A stretch of DNA of 64,000 bases from Fistulifera solaris (GCA_030295235.1 AP026125.1:124001-188000), one strand, 5' to 3'. Counted from the stretch's first letter, positions 43,074 through 54,812 are shown. Notes: generated from the sequence alone by a model not told the origin. Numbers and translations are program-made.

Positions 43074-43380
43074 CGTGCAATCGTTCTTTTATTGAGACTT
43101 ACGTTTTTGTTCTGTGACGAGAAAATGAGAGGATGATTATGAAAAAAATCTTGTTTTGAGTACGATTTTCCCGGTGACGGTCGTACTGGTATTGAAGTCA
43201 GTCGTGTTTTATATCTCTAGTACGACTAAAAGTCGGACGTCGGACATACCATTTTAACACTAAGGTTATCTCTTCTGTATTTCAGCTTAGAACCTACCTG
43301 GTATAAAATATTTCATACTCCTATTCTTTTTTTTTGTTTTCAAGTGACCCTTCCCCATCTATTAAAAAAGTAGATTTGTT
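43074..43380. other. Spacer between PPC-like copies 3 and 4
   Basis: 307 bp, AT-rich, with a T9 run at about 43328. It should contain the promoter of copy 3; no gene seen. Confidence 0.5.
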
Positions 43381-44094
43381 TCAACACTGCATCCATGAAA
43401 TCAGCAACAAAGTAGCCATGTTGGTGGTAAGCCACCAAGATACACGTGACGCGGTATACAAACGACCACCACTACTACTCTCCGTTACGTGAGAGATGGC
43501 TTCAAAGCCCTCTAGTTCCGCTAAATCGGTAGTTACGTCCACATGAACATAATAAATTTGATCCTTTGTGGCCGCAAAGTGGACACCACCCACGTTGGTT
43601 GCATTCGGACATAGATCTCCTTCCGATTGAATGGTTTCAGATTGCGGAGGATCTTTCGTTCCGATCGCAATGCACGTCATGTCTTCGCAATTGGTCTCTT
43701 CGACCGCATGCTCCGGAGGAGCTTGGTACACGGTCGGTATGATCGTCAAGGGTGTTTCGGTCAGGGTACAAAACAAAAGATCAACCTCGCCCTGTGTTTC
43801 GTTGGAGACGCGAAACCAGTATCCCTTTCCACCGGGCGTGACACCACCACACACGGGTCGATCGAGTGCATCGTCGGGCAAGGCGATGGTTCCCGTGGTG
43901 GATACGGCATAGGTAGCGGGGGCTCCACCGAGATTGATATTAAAGGCGGAAAACATTTCGACCCTTTCATTGCCACAATTCAAGGCATAGCCTTCTCGTG
44001 TTGCCGTGTTTTGGCCCTGAGCCATGCCGATGAGGACATGAGCCATCATGAGCCCGACAATCCAATCGAAACTGGGCGACAATGTAGTTTTCAT
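43381..44094 (-). CDS. Short, single-domain member of the PPC-like family (copy 4)
   Basis: 237 aa from the ATG at 44094. Signal peptide region MKTTLSPSFDWIVGLMMAHVL. Only the first PPC-like domain is present (CGNERVEMFSAFNINLGG, CGGVTPGGKGYWFRV, VDLLFCTL, CEDMTCIAIG, CPNATNVGGVHFAA, YYVHVDVT). After ESSSGG it goes directly to a hydrophobic C-terminus (WWLTTNMATLLLISW). Because the short form ends with its own GPI-like signal, it looks like a functional one-domain variant rather than a random truncation. It lies head-to-tail behind copy 3. Confidence 0.72.
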   Translation of the reverse strand: MKTTLSPSFDWIVGLMMAHVLIGMAQGQNTATREGYALNCGNERVEMFSAFNINLGGAPATYAVSTTGTIALPDDALDRPVCGGVTPGGKGYWFRVSNETQGEVDLLFCTLTETPLTIIPTVYQAPPEHAVEETNCEDMTCIAIGTKDPPQSETIQSEGDLCPNATNVGGVHFAATKDQIYYVHVDVTTDLAELEGFEAISHVTESSSGGRLYTASRVSWWLTTNMATLLLISWMQC

Positions 44095-44790
44095 GTTCGA
44101 GTCAAAACAATGAAATTGTATGCTGGATCGAAAAGAGCGAAGATAGACGAGGAGAGCACAAAATTATGAGTTTGATTGTGAAGAGTGGTAAATGGCGGCA
44201 CTTTGATGAGCGATAATAAAGCGATGGCATCTTTGTGATCTTTTGCGTGATGTGCTTCCGAGTTGCGAGTTCAGTGAAACGTTTTGTCGTTTTGAGAGAA
44301 GTGAATCGGAAGCCGCTCGGTACTAACTTTTTGATAATAAATTTTATTCGTAGACCGGATCATCTTTCGACTTTCGATGATACAAGTAGACGTAGAGATC
44401 TGCAAACTGTAGCTTTTGGCTGAGCTGCTATTAATCAATACGTGCGAAATTGTATCAGGATATCTCTAGGCGGCTCCTTGGCTGTGTCCAAGTTTTCACA
44501 GCCTTTTTCATTGCCAAGATTTTGGCTAATTGGTCGTTGTCATAGACTTGGATATAATTCAAGGCTTCTACCGCAGAAAGCATCCAATTCGTGAATCATT
44601 TTTTCGAGTGACCTTCTCAAAACTATTCTTCATGCTTCATGCTCTACATGCTCCGCTCTTGCATGTACCGATAGTATATGATGATCATGTTGCCCAAGCA
44701 AGCGGAACAACATTTTTGCTCAGTCGCAAACACCAAAAAGTCAATAACCATCTTCTTTGTTTTCGTAACAAGCGATCGTTTTTGTAACTG
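44095..44790. other. Intergenic region upstream of PPC-like copy 4
   Basis: 696 bp with no recognised gene; contains the copy 4 promoter and the 3' end of the HNH gene. Confidence 0.55.
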
Positions 44791-45444
44791 TTATTTCATT
44801 CCCAATTTGCCACGTCGTTGTTTATTGGCCCATTGACAGAAGGAATAGATGGTTTTATCTTCCAATAACTTGTCCACGGTGTTGAATTGCAACGCCAGAG
44901 TCACATTGTCGTGGGTTTGATGAATGGTCGTATGACACGGTCGACAAATGGCACACGTCATTTGCAAAGCTTGTCGGACACGTTGCTTATTGGTGAAAGC
45001 GTCCGACGTTTGTATCCGATCGAGCAACGACTCCAAACCATCGACGCTCGACGAGCCTTCCAACGCTCGTAACATTCTGGGCTCCAAACGACTCCATGTA
45101 CATCGAGGTACTAGATGATGACGCGTCAATCGCATGGACCGTTCGCAAAGCTCACATTCTCCTTCTCCGAGATAAGCGGCGGTGTCGTCGTCCTCACTTT
45201 TTGCAATAAACTCTTCTTCTTCAACCTCCTCACTTTGCGACGAGTCGTCGTCGTCGTCATTTGGTTCGGATTCATGAACTTTGCGCCAAAGAGACTGGGC
45301 CTCGGGTAACGCAATACCGAGGTATTCGTGCAATCCTTGTTCATCCTCGACCGTATTGACAATGGCATCGGCTTCCTCGTACGTCCAGCAATAACCTTCG
45401 TCGATGAGAATTTGAATGAAACGAGATATATCACGAGCTGTCAT
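44791..45444 (-). CDS. HNH-domain protein (putative nuclease)
   Basis: 217 aa from the ATG at 45444. The N-terminal ~70 residues look like a helical UBA/CUE-type segment (SRFIQILIDEGYCWTYEEAD), then an acidic linker (NDDDDDSSQSEEVEEEE). The C-terminal half is an HNH module: CELCERSM, RHHLVPRC, CAICRPCHTTIH and an Asn in HDNVTLALQFNT. These give the two CxxC knuckles and the H-N-H catalytic pattern. Similar stand-alone HNH proteins occur in fungi and stramenopiles; the target is unknown. No signal peptide. Confidence 0.78.
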   Translation of the reverse strand: MTARDISRFIQILIDEGYCWTYEEADAIVNTVEDEQGLHEYLGIALPEAQSLWRKVHESEPNDDDDDSSQSEEVEEEEFIAKSEDDDTAAYLGEGECELCERSMRLTRHHLVPRCTWSRLEPRMLRALEGSSSVDGLESLLDRIQTSDAFTNKQRVRQALQMTCAICRPCHTTIHQTHDNVTLALQFNTVDKLLEDKTIYSFCQWANKQRRGKLGMK

Positions 45445-46240
45445 TCCATCAAATTTTCAAAGTAGTAGTGAATCATGATTGTATCGAAGACAATGGGTGA
45501 ATGCGATTGCTCTATGCGAGCGCTGACTATTGTTTGTTTTCTTTCATCGTCTCGTCGTATTTTGCAGTTTTGTGCGTTTCGTTCTGCGTTCCGCCACTGA
45601 ATTTAGTGGACTGAATCATCATCGAGTCACGCAATCAGTCCCGACCAACGACCCTGCCAGGCATAAGGTTTGCGTTGAAAATCCGAAAGGCCAAACTGTT
45701 CTACAAATAATGACCCCAATGCGATTTTTTGGGTTATAGGAAGTTCGTGACTGGTGCATGCAGAACAGTACACCCGTGGGTCTACGAAGCAGAGAACACC
45801 AAACCATCTGAAAACAGGTTCTTCTACTTTGTACCGGATAGCGACATGGGACTGCGTTCACGTTTGCTTTCGGAATAATTAAGCGGCGTACCATAGTACA
45901 GTACTACGTATTCGTTGGTCGTTTCTTTTATTGAGAACAACAAAAGACGACGCGTCCATTGAAAGGCATCCTGCATCCGAATGAATGAATCATCATCTAA
46001 GGACGTATAAAAATGTATCATCATCAGCTAAATAATACTCCGTATTAGAATACAACACGTTATTGATGAGTTCGACATTGTGTAAATAAACAATCCGCAA
46101 TAAATAAGTCAATCACAAGCCTACGAGCAACAGTTGCTGGTTTGAAAAAGGCGTTCCTATAATCTTCTTTGGACCGGCCCAGCATCTCGGGGAACCTCGA
46201 CAACACGGCGAATTTCTTTGCAAAAGCCAAAGCAACAACC
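45445..46240. other. Divergent promoter region
   Basis: 796 bp between the divergent HNH gene and the Ser/Arg-rich gene at 46241. No credible ORF; expected to contain both promoters. Confidence 0.5.
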
Positions 46241-48246
46241 ATGGCAACCGCGTTAATCATGAGCAATAAAATGTCATGGGAGAATCAAAATGATCCGTCT
46301 CTTGTCTCTGCGGACGACGCGCATTTATTGGAATCCGCAGAGGAGAACGGAGAACCGTCCGAAGTTTCCTTATCGTACGAAGATGACTTTTGCATTTTAC
46401 GGGCGGCCGATCCGCACGTGACCGAACAATTTCACATGTCCATGGGGAATCGCAGCAAAAGTCCGGCGACACGGAAATTGCAAGCCGTCGAATTATTAGC
46501 ATTGTCCAAGTCCATGCCGAATTTAGAACATGAAGAAGGCGAAACCATTTCGTTTGAATCTCCCATGCCGTCTCCGAAGGAAACACTGTTTTATGGCTCC
46601 AAGCAAGATGTTTTCGCGTCGCCAGCGAGTATCGATGATAATTCATCCTGTACGAGCTCGAAAGAGGATGTCTTTTCCTCGCCACAACCGGTTTCGGTCG
46701 GCAAACCCAAGAATCTAGTAAAGAATGTAAAGCCGGCTTCGATACTGACAGCGGGGAGTCCGAAGAAACAGCAAATGAAAGCATCGTCGTCCCGTCGTCC
46801 TAGCGTTAAAGCTGTTACGAGCGATGTGTCTCCAAAGACCGCTTCTTCTCCAGGAACAATACGTGTTCCGGTGAGTGCCGTAAAAAAGGCAAAGACAAAG
46901 TCGCGACCTTCATCGTTAAAACGCGGCAAACAACCCGAAACACCCAAGACTAGTAGTAAAAAGGAGTTGAAAGAACAATTGTTGCGCACCTTGTTGACCG
47001 ATGCGAATCCGCCGAAAAGCGGTGGATCGAAAAGCGTTAGCTCGAAAAGTGTCTCGACCACGTTGACACCGACCGAAGTCGACAGTATTGTAGGAAATGT
47101 CAGTCAACATCATCGTTCCCGAACACCAACGACGAATCGCATCAAAGTCGCGAAATCCGACTTGTTGCAGAAATTGCAACACGACCATATAAAGACGCCT
47201 GAGGGAACCGTCACCACGTCGACTTCGACGAAAAGTTCCAAATCTCCCACCAAGCAAAAACGTGTCATTAAGATTCGAAAAAGTGACTTGGAAGACGAAA
47301 AGAAGGCGAATTTAGATGATTTGTTGGATAAGGCTGCCAGTGAATGGAAAGCGACACTCCGACGCAGCTCGATGAGCAGCGGAACGAAATGGACGCCCGA
47401 TGATCCGGTCGTAAAAGAAAAGAAAGTGGAAAAGAAACGGCCATCGTCACGTAGTCGTCGTGAAAAACGTTCCGTCACGGATGTCGAGACAATCATCGCT
47501 GCCGACAAAAGTCAAGCCAAGCTTGCCGCTACAACTCGCGATAAATCCGTACCAAGGATAGATGCCACGATACCCAACGGAGAACAAACCCGAGACTCCT
47601 CTCGCAATCGCAGTCGTCGTCGTAGTCCCCGATCTTACGAGATGTTGCGTTCTGTTGATGATCAAGCTTCCAATGATCATTCCTTAGACGGTCACAGCAG
47701 AAGCCGCAGTAGCCGGAAGAGTTTGACGCAACCGTCTCCCGCGCGAAGAAAGAGTCTGTTTGGTGATTTTCGTATGGGAGAACGATCGAGTCGTTCAACA
47801 CGAACCGGTGATGCTACGCGACGACCATCGATCATGGCATCGGTCGCGAAAAAGTTCAGTTCCGAACGCAAAGAGCGCAGTGTTTCCACTCCCCGCGCCA
47901 CGAGTCCGTCTCTGGTGGAGATCGACACGGCGAAAGCCCGTCGCCGGTCACTCAGTAACCCACGAAGTCTTGCAACAGATGACAATAAGCGAGGGCCTAC
48001 GTCCAATCCGTTTTCCTTGCAAGGCTTGCAAAGATGCTCGGCTTTTCGCCTTCGAGCAATAAAGAAAAGATACAGGTGGAGAGCCCCGTCAGTCCCAAAG
48101 GTTTAATACCTTCTCTATCCGAAAGCCCAGAAATGAATAGCAGATTACTCGCACGTATTCGACAAGCGGGTGTGACGGATGAGATTTTACTTGCATTGTC
48201 GGCACAGGGTTTGGTAATTGTGGAACGAAAAGCTATTACGCAATAA
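46241..48246 (+). CDS. Ser/Arg/Lys-rich disordered protein with conserved C-terminal motif (copy 1)
   Basis: The start at 46241 has a good context (ACAACCATGG). One A missing from the run at 48030-48032 separates the last ~70 codons; adding it gives 668 aa. The body is low complexity, dominated by Ser, Lys and Arg, with SPxK/R and RRxS phosphosite-like motifs (SRNRSRRRSPRSYE, SRSRSSRKSLTQPSPARR) and an acidic N-terminal part. The C-terminal end LLARIRQAGVTDEILLALSAQGL closely resembles the end of the gene at 48883 (IYSKIKHAGITQEQFLAL). This links the two as paralogues that diverged in the disordered part but kept a short helical tail. No signal peptide, so probably cytosolic or nuclear. Function unknown. 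Confidence 0.7.
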
Positions 48247-48882
48247 AGAATAAAGTTAAGCTCGATTATGCTGATCTTGTTGTTGTGGTGTAGATAATGA
48301 AATGATTGTTTCCAATAATTCAATGGCGGTGCTATGAGAAGAATATCTAGGATAACACTAGCTTCCGCAGGACTCGTGACTCGTGACTCGTGACTGCCAA
48401 CAAAAGGTCATCCGTTTGCGAAAAGTCAGAAAATCAGAAGTCATTGTCGATGGTCATTGAAAACTTGAAGCGTGCAGCTCGTTTGTATCACGATGAAAGT
48501 AGAGCAAGGTAGGGTGGGTCACGAGTGGGGACTCGGTAGTAGAATTCGGCCCCTTCTTCGACACTGAATAATGATGTACACGTGGTCCATTTAGTACATG
48601 ACGACAGATAGACAAAGAAGTACTATGGTCTGAAATGTACCTCTTTTCCGATCAAAGGATGGCGCGCTTTTTTCCTTATGGCAAACGAATGATGCGTTCA
48701 CGACAAACGAGACTTTTTCTATTGATCGTCTTCTTGTGTTTGTTGTTGCTCTTATTGAAGAGCAATTTATTAATTTTGAAGCAAGGTATATGATCCTTGC
48801 TTTTGAATATCGCCTCTTTTGTTTGAGAGCGTTGTGGGTCGCGTTTCGCGCTTTTTGAGGCTCGAACAAAAACGTGTAAAGA
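48247..48882. other. Spacer with a 7-bp tandem repeat
   Basis: 636 bp upstream of the second Ser/Arg-rich gene. Contains three GACTCGT units at 48371-48391. No ORF of note. The repeat carries TGACTC cores, which resemble bZIP-type sites, but this is speculative. Confidence 0.5.
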
Positions 48883-51042
48883 ATGGTAGAGGTCACAAAA
48901 GAAAACAACGTCAAGTCGATGCGGCGCTTCTGGGGCGGATTACGTCAGGGCAAGTCTCAGGAGTCGGTAGGAACAGACACAACAACGAGCGGTACGAGTA
49001 CGCCGGCGAATGAGGATGATAACATTCCGTTGATTGAACGCATCAAAATGGATATGGCCGCTTCTTCTTCGTCTCTGGGGAAACGTTCTACCACGAAAGG
49101 AGCCAGTGAAACCGTAGAAGAGTCGGTCAGTGAGCAGTCATCGACATCCTGGATGAATGAGGAGAGTCATTCGGTGCTGTCTCTGGTCGGCCCGCGATCC
49201 ATCACCCGCGCGCCGTCGACACGCAAAGTGGAGCCTTCCGAGGATGCGGAGGCTGCGCCCCGAGTGAACACTTCGTTGAAAAAGAAACTCATCAAAGTCA
49301 AGCGGACACCCGGAAGTGCCGCCAGTGTCGATGGAAGTGTCGACATTTCGGTTCTTTCGGCGATGAAAAGTGCCGGAAAGACCAAATTCACCGCCAAGGA
49401 GTTGAAAGAAATGGGGGTCGATATTCCCGCACAGCGGGGCCGTGCCGTGGCCAAGGTGAAGGAAAGCGACAAGAGCGTGCGTCGATCCCGCAGCAAGTCG
49501 CGGGCGCGTGATGGTGATGATAGTAGTAAACACTCCAGCTCGCGAGGACGAGACAAGTTGCGTTCGAAAAGCAGTGGACGAGCTCGTTCGAGAGTTCGTG
49601 CGCGTTCGAGCACCAGTGTTTGTGGCAATTACGAAGAGGAGGCTACGCAAGTAGTTCCTATTGAAATTCGTCCCAAGTCGCCTTCGAAAGAAAAGCTTTC
49701 AGTCAAGGAACGTGCCAAGAATTTTGAGCAAAAAGTGAAGCGGCCAAAGTCAAGGATGGTAGCGCGTCGCGTTTACCAAGCGTCCCGGGGCTACGTTGCA
49801 CGACAGTGCATCACGAGGAAAGGACTCGACCGAAAAAACGAGGTCGCGATCAGTGCATCGCAGAAGCATTGAGGTAGAGGACCGCGAAAGCGAGTCGCTG
49901 GAGAAGTCCTCGCGAGGAAGAGATGCGACCGAAAAAACAACACGAAGATCGAAGTCAGTGCATCGCAGAAGTACGGAAGAAGAGGAACAAGACGCCGGCG
50001 AGAAAACAGCCCGAAGATCCCGATCCGTACATCGTAGATCTATTGATCTAGATGATCGTGATGGCGAGTCGCGAGGAAAAGATTCGGCTGAGAAATCTCC
50101 GCGAAGATCCAAGTCAGTGCATCGTAGAATCATCGACCTAGATGATCGTGATAGTGAATCGCCGGCGAAGTCTTCTCGGGGAAGAGATGTGACCGAAAAA
50201 ACAACACGAAGATCGAGGTCGGTGCATCGCAGAAATGTTGAAGATGACCCTGAAACGGAAGCTGGCGAGAAAACAGTTCGAAGGTCCCGATCTGTGCATC
50301 GTAGATCCATTGACGTAGAAGATGTAGATGGTGAGTCGCCTGGAAAGTCATCGCGAGGAAGAGACGCAGCCGTGAAATCTCCCCGAAGTAGGTCCAAGTC
50401 GGTGCGTCGTAGAAGTATCGATGCCAACGAAGGGGTCGAATCGCCCGTGAAGTCATCGAGGGGAAGAGATGCTACCGAGAAATCTCCTCGAAGGTCCAAG
50501 TCCGTACGTCGTAGAAGTATTGACCACGACGATCGCATTACCGACTCGCCTGGAAAATCTTCTCGGAGTAAAAACGTAACGGAAAAGTCTCCCCGAAGAT
50601 CCAAGTCTGTACATCGTCGAAGTATCGGCCAAGGCGAGTCTTCTGCTGAAGGAACAAGGCGCAAAAGTCTTGCCAGCGAAAAGTCACCTCGCCAGAGATC
50701 CATCGGCACGGATGAAGAAGGCCGGTCACCCCGGCGATCAGTAACATCGTCCGGAAAATCTCCTCACAGAAGGTCGAAAAGCATTGGCAGAAAAGTGGAG
50801 CCGAAACCAAAGTCGCAAGATTACGAAGACTATTCGTCTTCCGAGGAAAGCATGCCTCCTGTTCCTACTCAGATATTGATTCGGCCCGATCAGGAAGACG
50901 AAACGGATGAAGAAAAGAGGTGCCCCAGCAGGTAAAGAAAAACAGCGATGAAATCTACAGCAAAATCAAACATGCAGGTATTACGCAGGAGCAATTCTTG
51001 GCGTTGACACAAGCTGGTTTGACGATTACGAATGAGGAATGA
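48883..51042 (+). CDS. Ser/Arg-repeat protein with conserved C-terminal motif (copy 2)
   Basis: The start at 48883 reads MVEVTKENNVKSMRRFWGG. Two apparent one-base shifts lie near the G4 at 49787-49790 (one extra base) and the GG at 50919-50920 (one missing). Corrected length is about 719 aa. The middle third is nine imperfect repeats built on RRSKSVHRRSI plus an acidic DD/ED stretch and KSSRGRD.TEKSP. The protein ends with IYSKIKHAGITQEQFLAL and GLTI, shared with the neighbouring gene. Repeated R-R-x-S sites suggest heavy phosphorylation by AGC-type kinases (inference). No signal peptide, membrane span or catalytic domain. It might be a scaffold or SR-like nuclear protein. Confidence 0.72.
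49838..50630 (+). repeat. Nine coding repeats of the SKSVHRRSI type
   Basis: Units of about 23-36 codons each begin with (R)RS[KR]SV[HR]RRSI, followed by an acidic spacer and KSSRGRD.TEK. Two shorter units (EEEEQDAGEK and DDPETEAGEK types) interleave with longer ones, suggesting a higher-order repeat formed by duplication of a two- or three-unit block. Confidence 0.8.
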
Positions 51043-52230
51043 AACGCACTAGGTGAAAGCCTTTCATGATTATTTTGAGAGCTTATTTCCCGCCCCGGAA
51101 TCCATAGAATGTTTTAAAGATACACAAGTAGCATGTCTAATAATGTTTGCTTTCTTCCTTCTTCCTCATTACTCATTACTCATAACGTGATATATTTCAT
51201 ATCAGCCGTGTACAAGTACAAAAGATATGCACTGCGCTTTAAAAAAGTGAACACGAGCGCTCAAGATTCGTACAAGGCACAAGGCACATGCCTGGTGGCC
51301 TGGTTTATGGTGTGAAAGTAGACTTAGTTTGCTTTGCCTGCTGAATTTAACACTTAGTATTCTCTCAGCTCTCAGGTCACATGTCGCGTCTTTTGCTCCC
51401 AAACCTCGTCATTAATTGCAGGCTTAAAATGAAACTGCATCAAGCGAAGGCACCAAGCACATATTATTATAAAACAAAACAGTGCACATGTGCACATACA
51501 AGATACAAGCCATGCTAACTCCCAAATTTGAACTCTCCTCAAAGGAGGATCTTAACCTCGCTAGAGAGCTAGACTAGCCTCTTTTAATAGCTAGCTCAGC
51601 GCTCAGCGTCGTCTTCCTAAGGTTTTTTAGCGAAATCTAAAGCGAGAACGTTGAAACACGTTTTGAAAACGTGATGTACAGTGCTGTAGTAGATGTATCG
51701 GGCAAATGCAGCGTTTTTTTTTTATACAGCTGTAAAACTTTGGAGCGATTCGTGATTTCAGATTACAGTACTGTGTACTGTAGCATATTTTATTTAACGT
51801 CTAACGGAACGTCAATGAGCTTGTCAGAAAGCGAGTAAATTTGCCGTAAGGAGTTGCTTAATTAAGCCTTAGCTTAGCACTATTGCCTCCACGAGCGTCT
51901 CATTATCGCCTTTTCTTCTTTGTAGATGTCGAGAATACCATTTATCCAAATGAGAATTATAGCTCATATTGTCAGATAGTGAGCGGACAGAATGTCGTGT
52001 ATCAGCGTTACTGTTCATTCAATGGTCAACATATTCGCCGAAGAGGGCTTAACAAGAACCTAGTATTTGTTTCCTTAAGCCCCACCGTTTCCAGGGCTTT
52101 GTGCAGTTTTGTGCAGTCTCGAGTCTTGAGCCACCCAAACTATAAACCATTCGCATCGTCTCGCCACAAAACGAACCATCGGATTGCACAAACAACAATA
52201 AGTAAATCTAAACTTGATAATCAGTTGACC
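51043..52230. other. Intergenic region
   Basis: About 1.2 kb. The open frame from 51883 upstream of the next gene has no ATG and looks non-coding. The sequence near 51541-51610 contains repeated CTAGC/GCTAG words. No RNA gene could be identified by eye. Confidence 0.5.
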
Positions 52231-52899
52231 ATGCCACCCATCGTCTGGAATGACGGCGAATCCGCCGCTTCAGAATCGTCATTCGATAGAAGAGATCTGT
52301 TGTGCCAGAAGCGCGTACGATTTGATGATCGCTGCAATCGTGTCTTTTGGGTCTACTCGTTCCTGGACTTTCGATTCGACCTGTGGTACAGTCGCGCTGA
52401 ATACGAAGATATCATGGAAAAGAACTGGGACATTGTGGATCGAAAGACAAAAGGAGGATTCCGAGAAAGCCGGCACGACAGCTACCGTGGACTGGAACCT
52501 TTGACACAAGAGAAACCCATCTACATGAGTGCCGTCTTTGCTGTTATACAAGAACAGGAACGACTGTATCGGCAGGGCGCTTACTGTGCCGAAAAAATAG
52601 CACAAACGTCTCAAGTCATGTCACGCGAAGACAAACGCATTGCCTTGAAATACGCGGAGCAAGATTATTGCAGTGTGTACGGCAAGTCGAAAGCCACACA
52701 ATCCAAGATAGTGTCCGACGACAAGAGCATATCGTCGACTGTTTCTACATCATCAACCTCCACATCTTCCTTGTCACATTCGACGAAAGAGACACGAAAA
52801 GTATATGTATCGCCTATCCGACGAGTGAAGCGGTTACTGAACCCCAAAAAACACTCCGATACCCACAGAGTTATGCCACAAGGCATACCCATACTTTAA
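52231..52899 (+). CDS. Diatom-type RGLE-motif protein, unknown function
   Basis: 222 aa from the ATG at 52231 (MPPIVWNDGESAASES). The core has KRVRFDDRCNRVFWV, DLWYSRAEYEDI and SYRGLEPLT, then a helical stretch (FAVIQEQERLYRQG) and a Ser/Thr-rich basic tail. From memory, the WYS/T-R-x-E-Y...RGLE arrangement recurs in many diatom proteins without assigned function; I cannot confirm this here. No signal peptide or membrane span. Intact frame, no intron. Confidence 0.72.
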   Translation: MPPIVWNDGESAASESSFDRRDLLCQKRVRFDDRCNRVFWVYSFLDFRFDLWYSRAEYEDIMEKNWDIVDRKTKGGFRESRHDSYRGLEPLTQEKPIYMSAVFAVIQEQERLYRQGAYCAEKIAQTSQVMSREDKRIALKYAEQDYCSVYGKSKATQSKIVSDDKSISSTVSTSSTSTSSLSHSTKETRKVYVSPIRRVKRLLNPKKHSDTHRVMPQGIPIL

Positions 52900-53214
52900 T
52901 CAATTTTCATAGTCGCAGTAGCCTGGTTAAATCATAGCTATACAATCTTTTGATATCATTTCTTGCGCATCGCTTCTAGCAATCTTCGGTCAAATCATCA
53001 TCATCCTTTCTATCGATACCGCGTTCGCGACGTAGCGGTATTCGCATCAGTTCTTTGATTTGCGATGCGTTGCGTTTTTTTGAGAAAGCCAGAAAATACA
53101 TTTGACATGACCATAGCTTTCATACCATTACAACTTAGCCTTTAATTTGTGCTAGTCGTCAGAAAAAAGGAAATCGGAACGTGCTGGATGGTACGGTTAT
53201 TCACTGAGTAACAA
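52900..53214. other. Spacer before CRY-DASH gene
   Basis: 315 bp without a recognised element; promoter region of the downstream gene. Confidence 0.5.
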
Positions 53215-54812
53215 ATGACCAAGAAAGTTCGACTAATATGGCATCGTCGTGATTTGCGTTTACACGACAATGCACTGTATCAGGATAATACCATTCTCTA
53301 CAGTCTCTTTGTCTTGGATCCGGCTTTTACGGAACCCCGACCTTCGACTGTCTGTCAAGAATGGCAGACGGTTTGGATGGGACCTCATGCTCTGAGTGCT
53401 TTATTACATGCGCTGCAGAGTCTCCGAGAATCGTTGCGCGAATGCGGTAGTGATTTATGGATTCGTTCCGGTGATCCTGTGAAATGCATCTTGAATTTGG
53501 CTCGACAGCTGAAAGCTACGCAAGTGGCGTGGCACATCGAGGCAGGATGGTACGAAGAACAAGTATCACGACGATTACATGCGGCGTTGACGCGAACGGG
53601 GATCGAATGTATTGTATCCATGGGATGCAACTTGTATCATCCCGACGATCTACCGCAAACGGCACAGGAATGGAACATCAGTCAATCGTCGAAGTACAAG
53701 GAAAGTGAAAAGACGAAGCCTTTTACAGAATACCAAACGAATGGTTCGTCGCTCCTCCCATTGCAAGTTCCTCCGATAATGGGGAATTTTCGTACCGCGT
53801 GTCGCAATTTCGCTTCCGTGCGACGATCCCTGCCTGCACCTGTCACTATGAATACAGAGCCATCAACAGTGGAGCCGGGTGAAATTCCGACCCTGGCGTC
53901 ATTGTTAGAACCTCTTCTTCAACAGCAAGATGGAAATATTCTGGGGTTACGTCAAGTACAACTTCAACAAATCTGTGAGGCAGCAATAAAACGACACGAG
54001 GAAAATTCGAAGTGCCGAAAGGGCAGTGAGTTGTGGGCTTTGAAACGACTGGACTTCTTTTTAAGGAATCACGCGGCAACGGCCGATCGAAACCGAGCCG
54101 ATGTCGAGCTGAATCATTCCTCGAAATTGAGTCTACCGCTGGCGCTGGGATCCATCTCGCCTCGACGTGTCTACGAACAAGCTGTATTGCACAATTGTTC
54201 TTGGTTGATCAGTCATTTGGAAATGCGTGATTTCTTTCTCTTTACGGCGATGCAGGCGGGTTCAAAAATCTATAGAAGAGAAGGGCTACCGGTGAGGGCA
54301 TACACGGAAGAATGGCACTCTCCTCAACATCGACGTGAATTTTGGGAGAAATGGTCGTCAGGGACGACGGGATTTCCATTGGTCGACGCGGGGATGCGAG
54401 AATTGCAAGCCACGGGGTATTTTTCGAATCGAGTGCGACAGAACTGCGCCAGCTTTTGACGAAAGATCTAGAAATCGACTGGAGAGCGGGAGCCGATTTG
54501 TTTCAGTTCTTGTTGGAAGATCATTGTGTTGGGGCCAACTGGGGGAACTGGATGTATTTTTCGGGTGTAGGAAGTGATCCGAAGAACCGCCACTTTCGAA
54601 CTATATCACAAGCATTGCGTTATGATCCGACGGGGGCATACGTTACTCGCTGGATAGATGAACTGAAAGGTGCTGATATTAAGGAAGCCAGATTTCGGCC
54701 TTGGGGCTATCTAGCGGGATGGCGAACACCTGTCGTGAATCCCGCGACTCAACTCACATGGGACGACAGTCGGAAGTTGAAGGAAAAAGGCTATCTTTGT
54801 GACAACAAGTGA
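53215..54812 (+). CDS. CRY-DASH cryptochrome/photolyase family protein
   Basis: Flavoprotein that repairs UV-induced cyclobutane pyrimidine dimers, mainly in single-stranded DNA, and may act in blue-light signalling. The N-terminal photolyase alpha/beta domain begins VRLIWHRRDLRLHDNALY. The FAD-binding helical domain shows SSKLSLPLALGSISPRR, TGFPLVDAGMRELQATGYFSNR and LEIDWRAGADLFQFLLEDH. The C-terminal block GNWMYFSGVGSDPKNRHFRT is a DASH signature. One T is missing from the T4 run at 54454-54457, right after RQNCASF; adding it gives 532 aa. The motif RQNCASF has Cys where RQNVASY-type sequences are usual. No transit peptide is obvious. Intronless. Confidence 0.92.

Noticed and set aside
49750-50709. 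319-codon minus-strand ORF with repeated Asp/Leu/Arg units
   Set aside because: Mirror of the SKSVHRRSI repeats on the plus strand; the plus frame has start, repeats and conserved tail.
48883-51042. Two separate genes at 48883-49872 and 49796-50935
   Set aside because: They overlap in different frames, composition is continuous, and one base change joins them with the C-terminal motif shared with the upstream paralogue.
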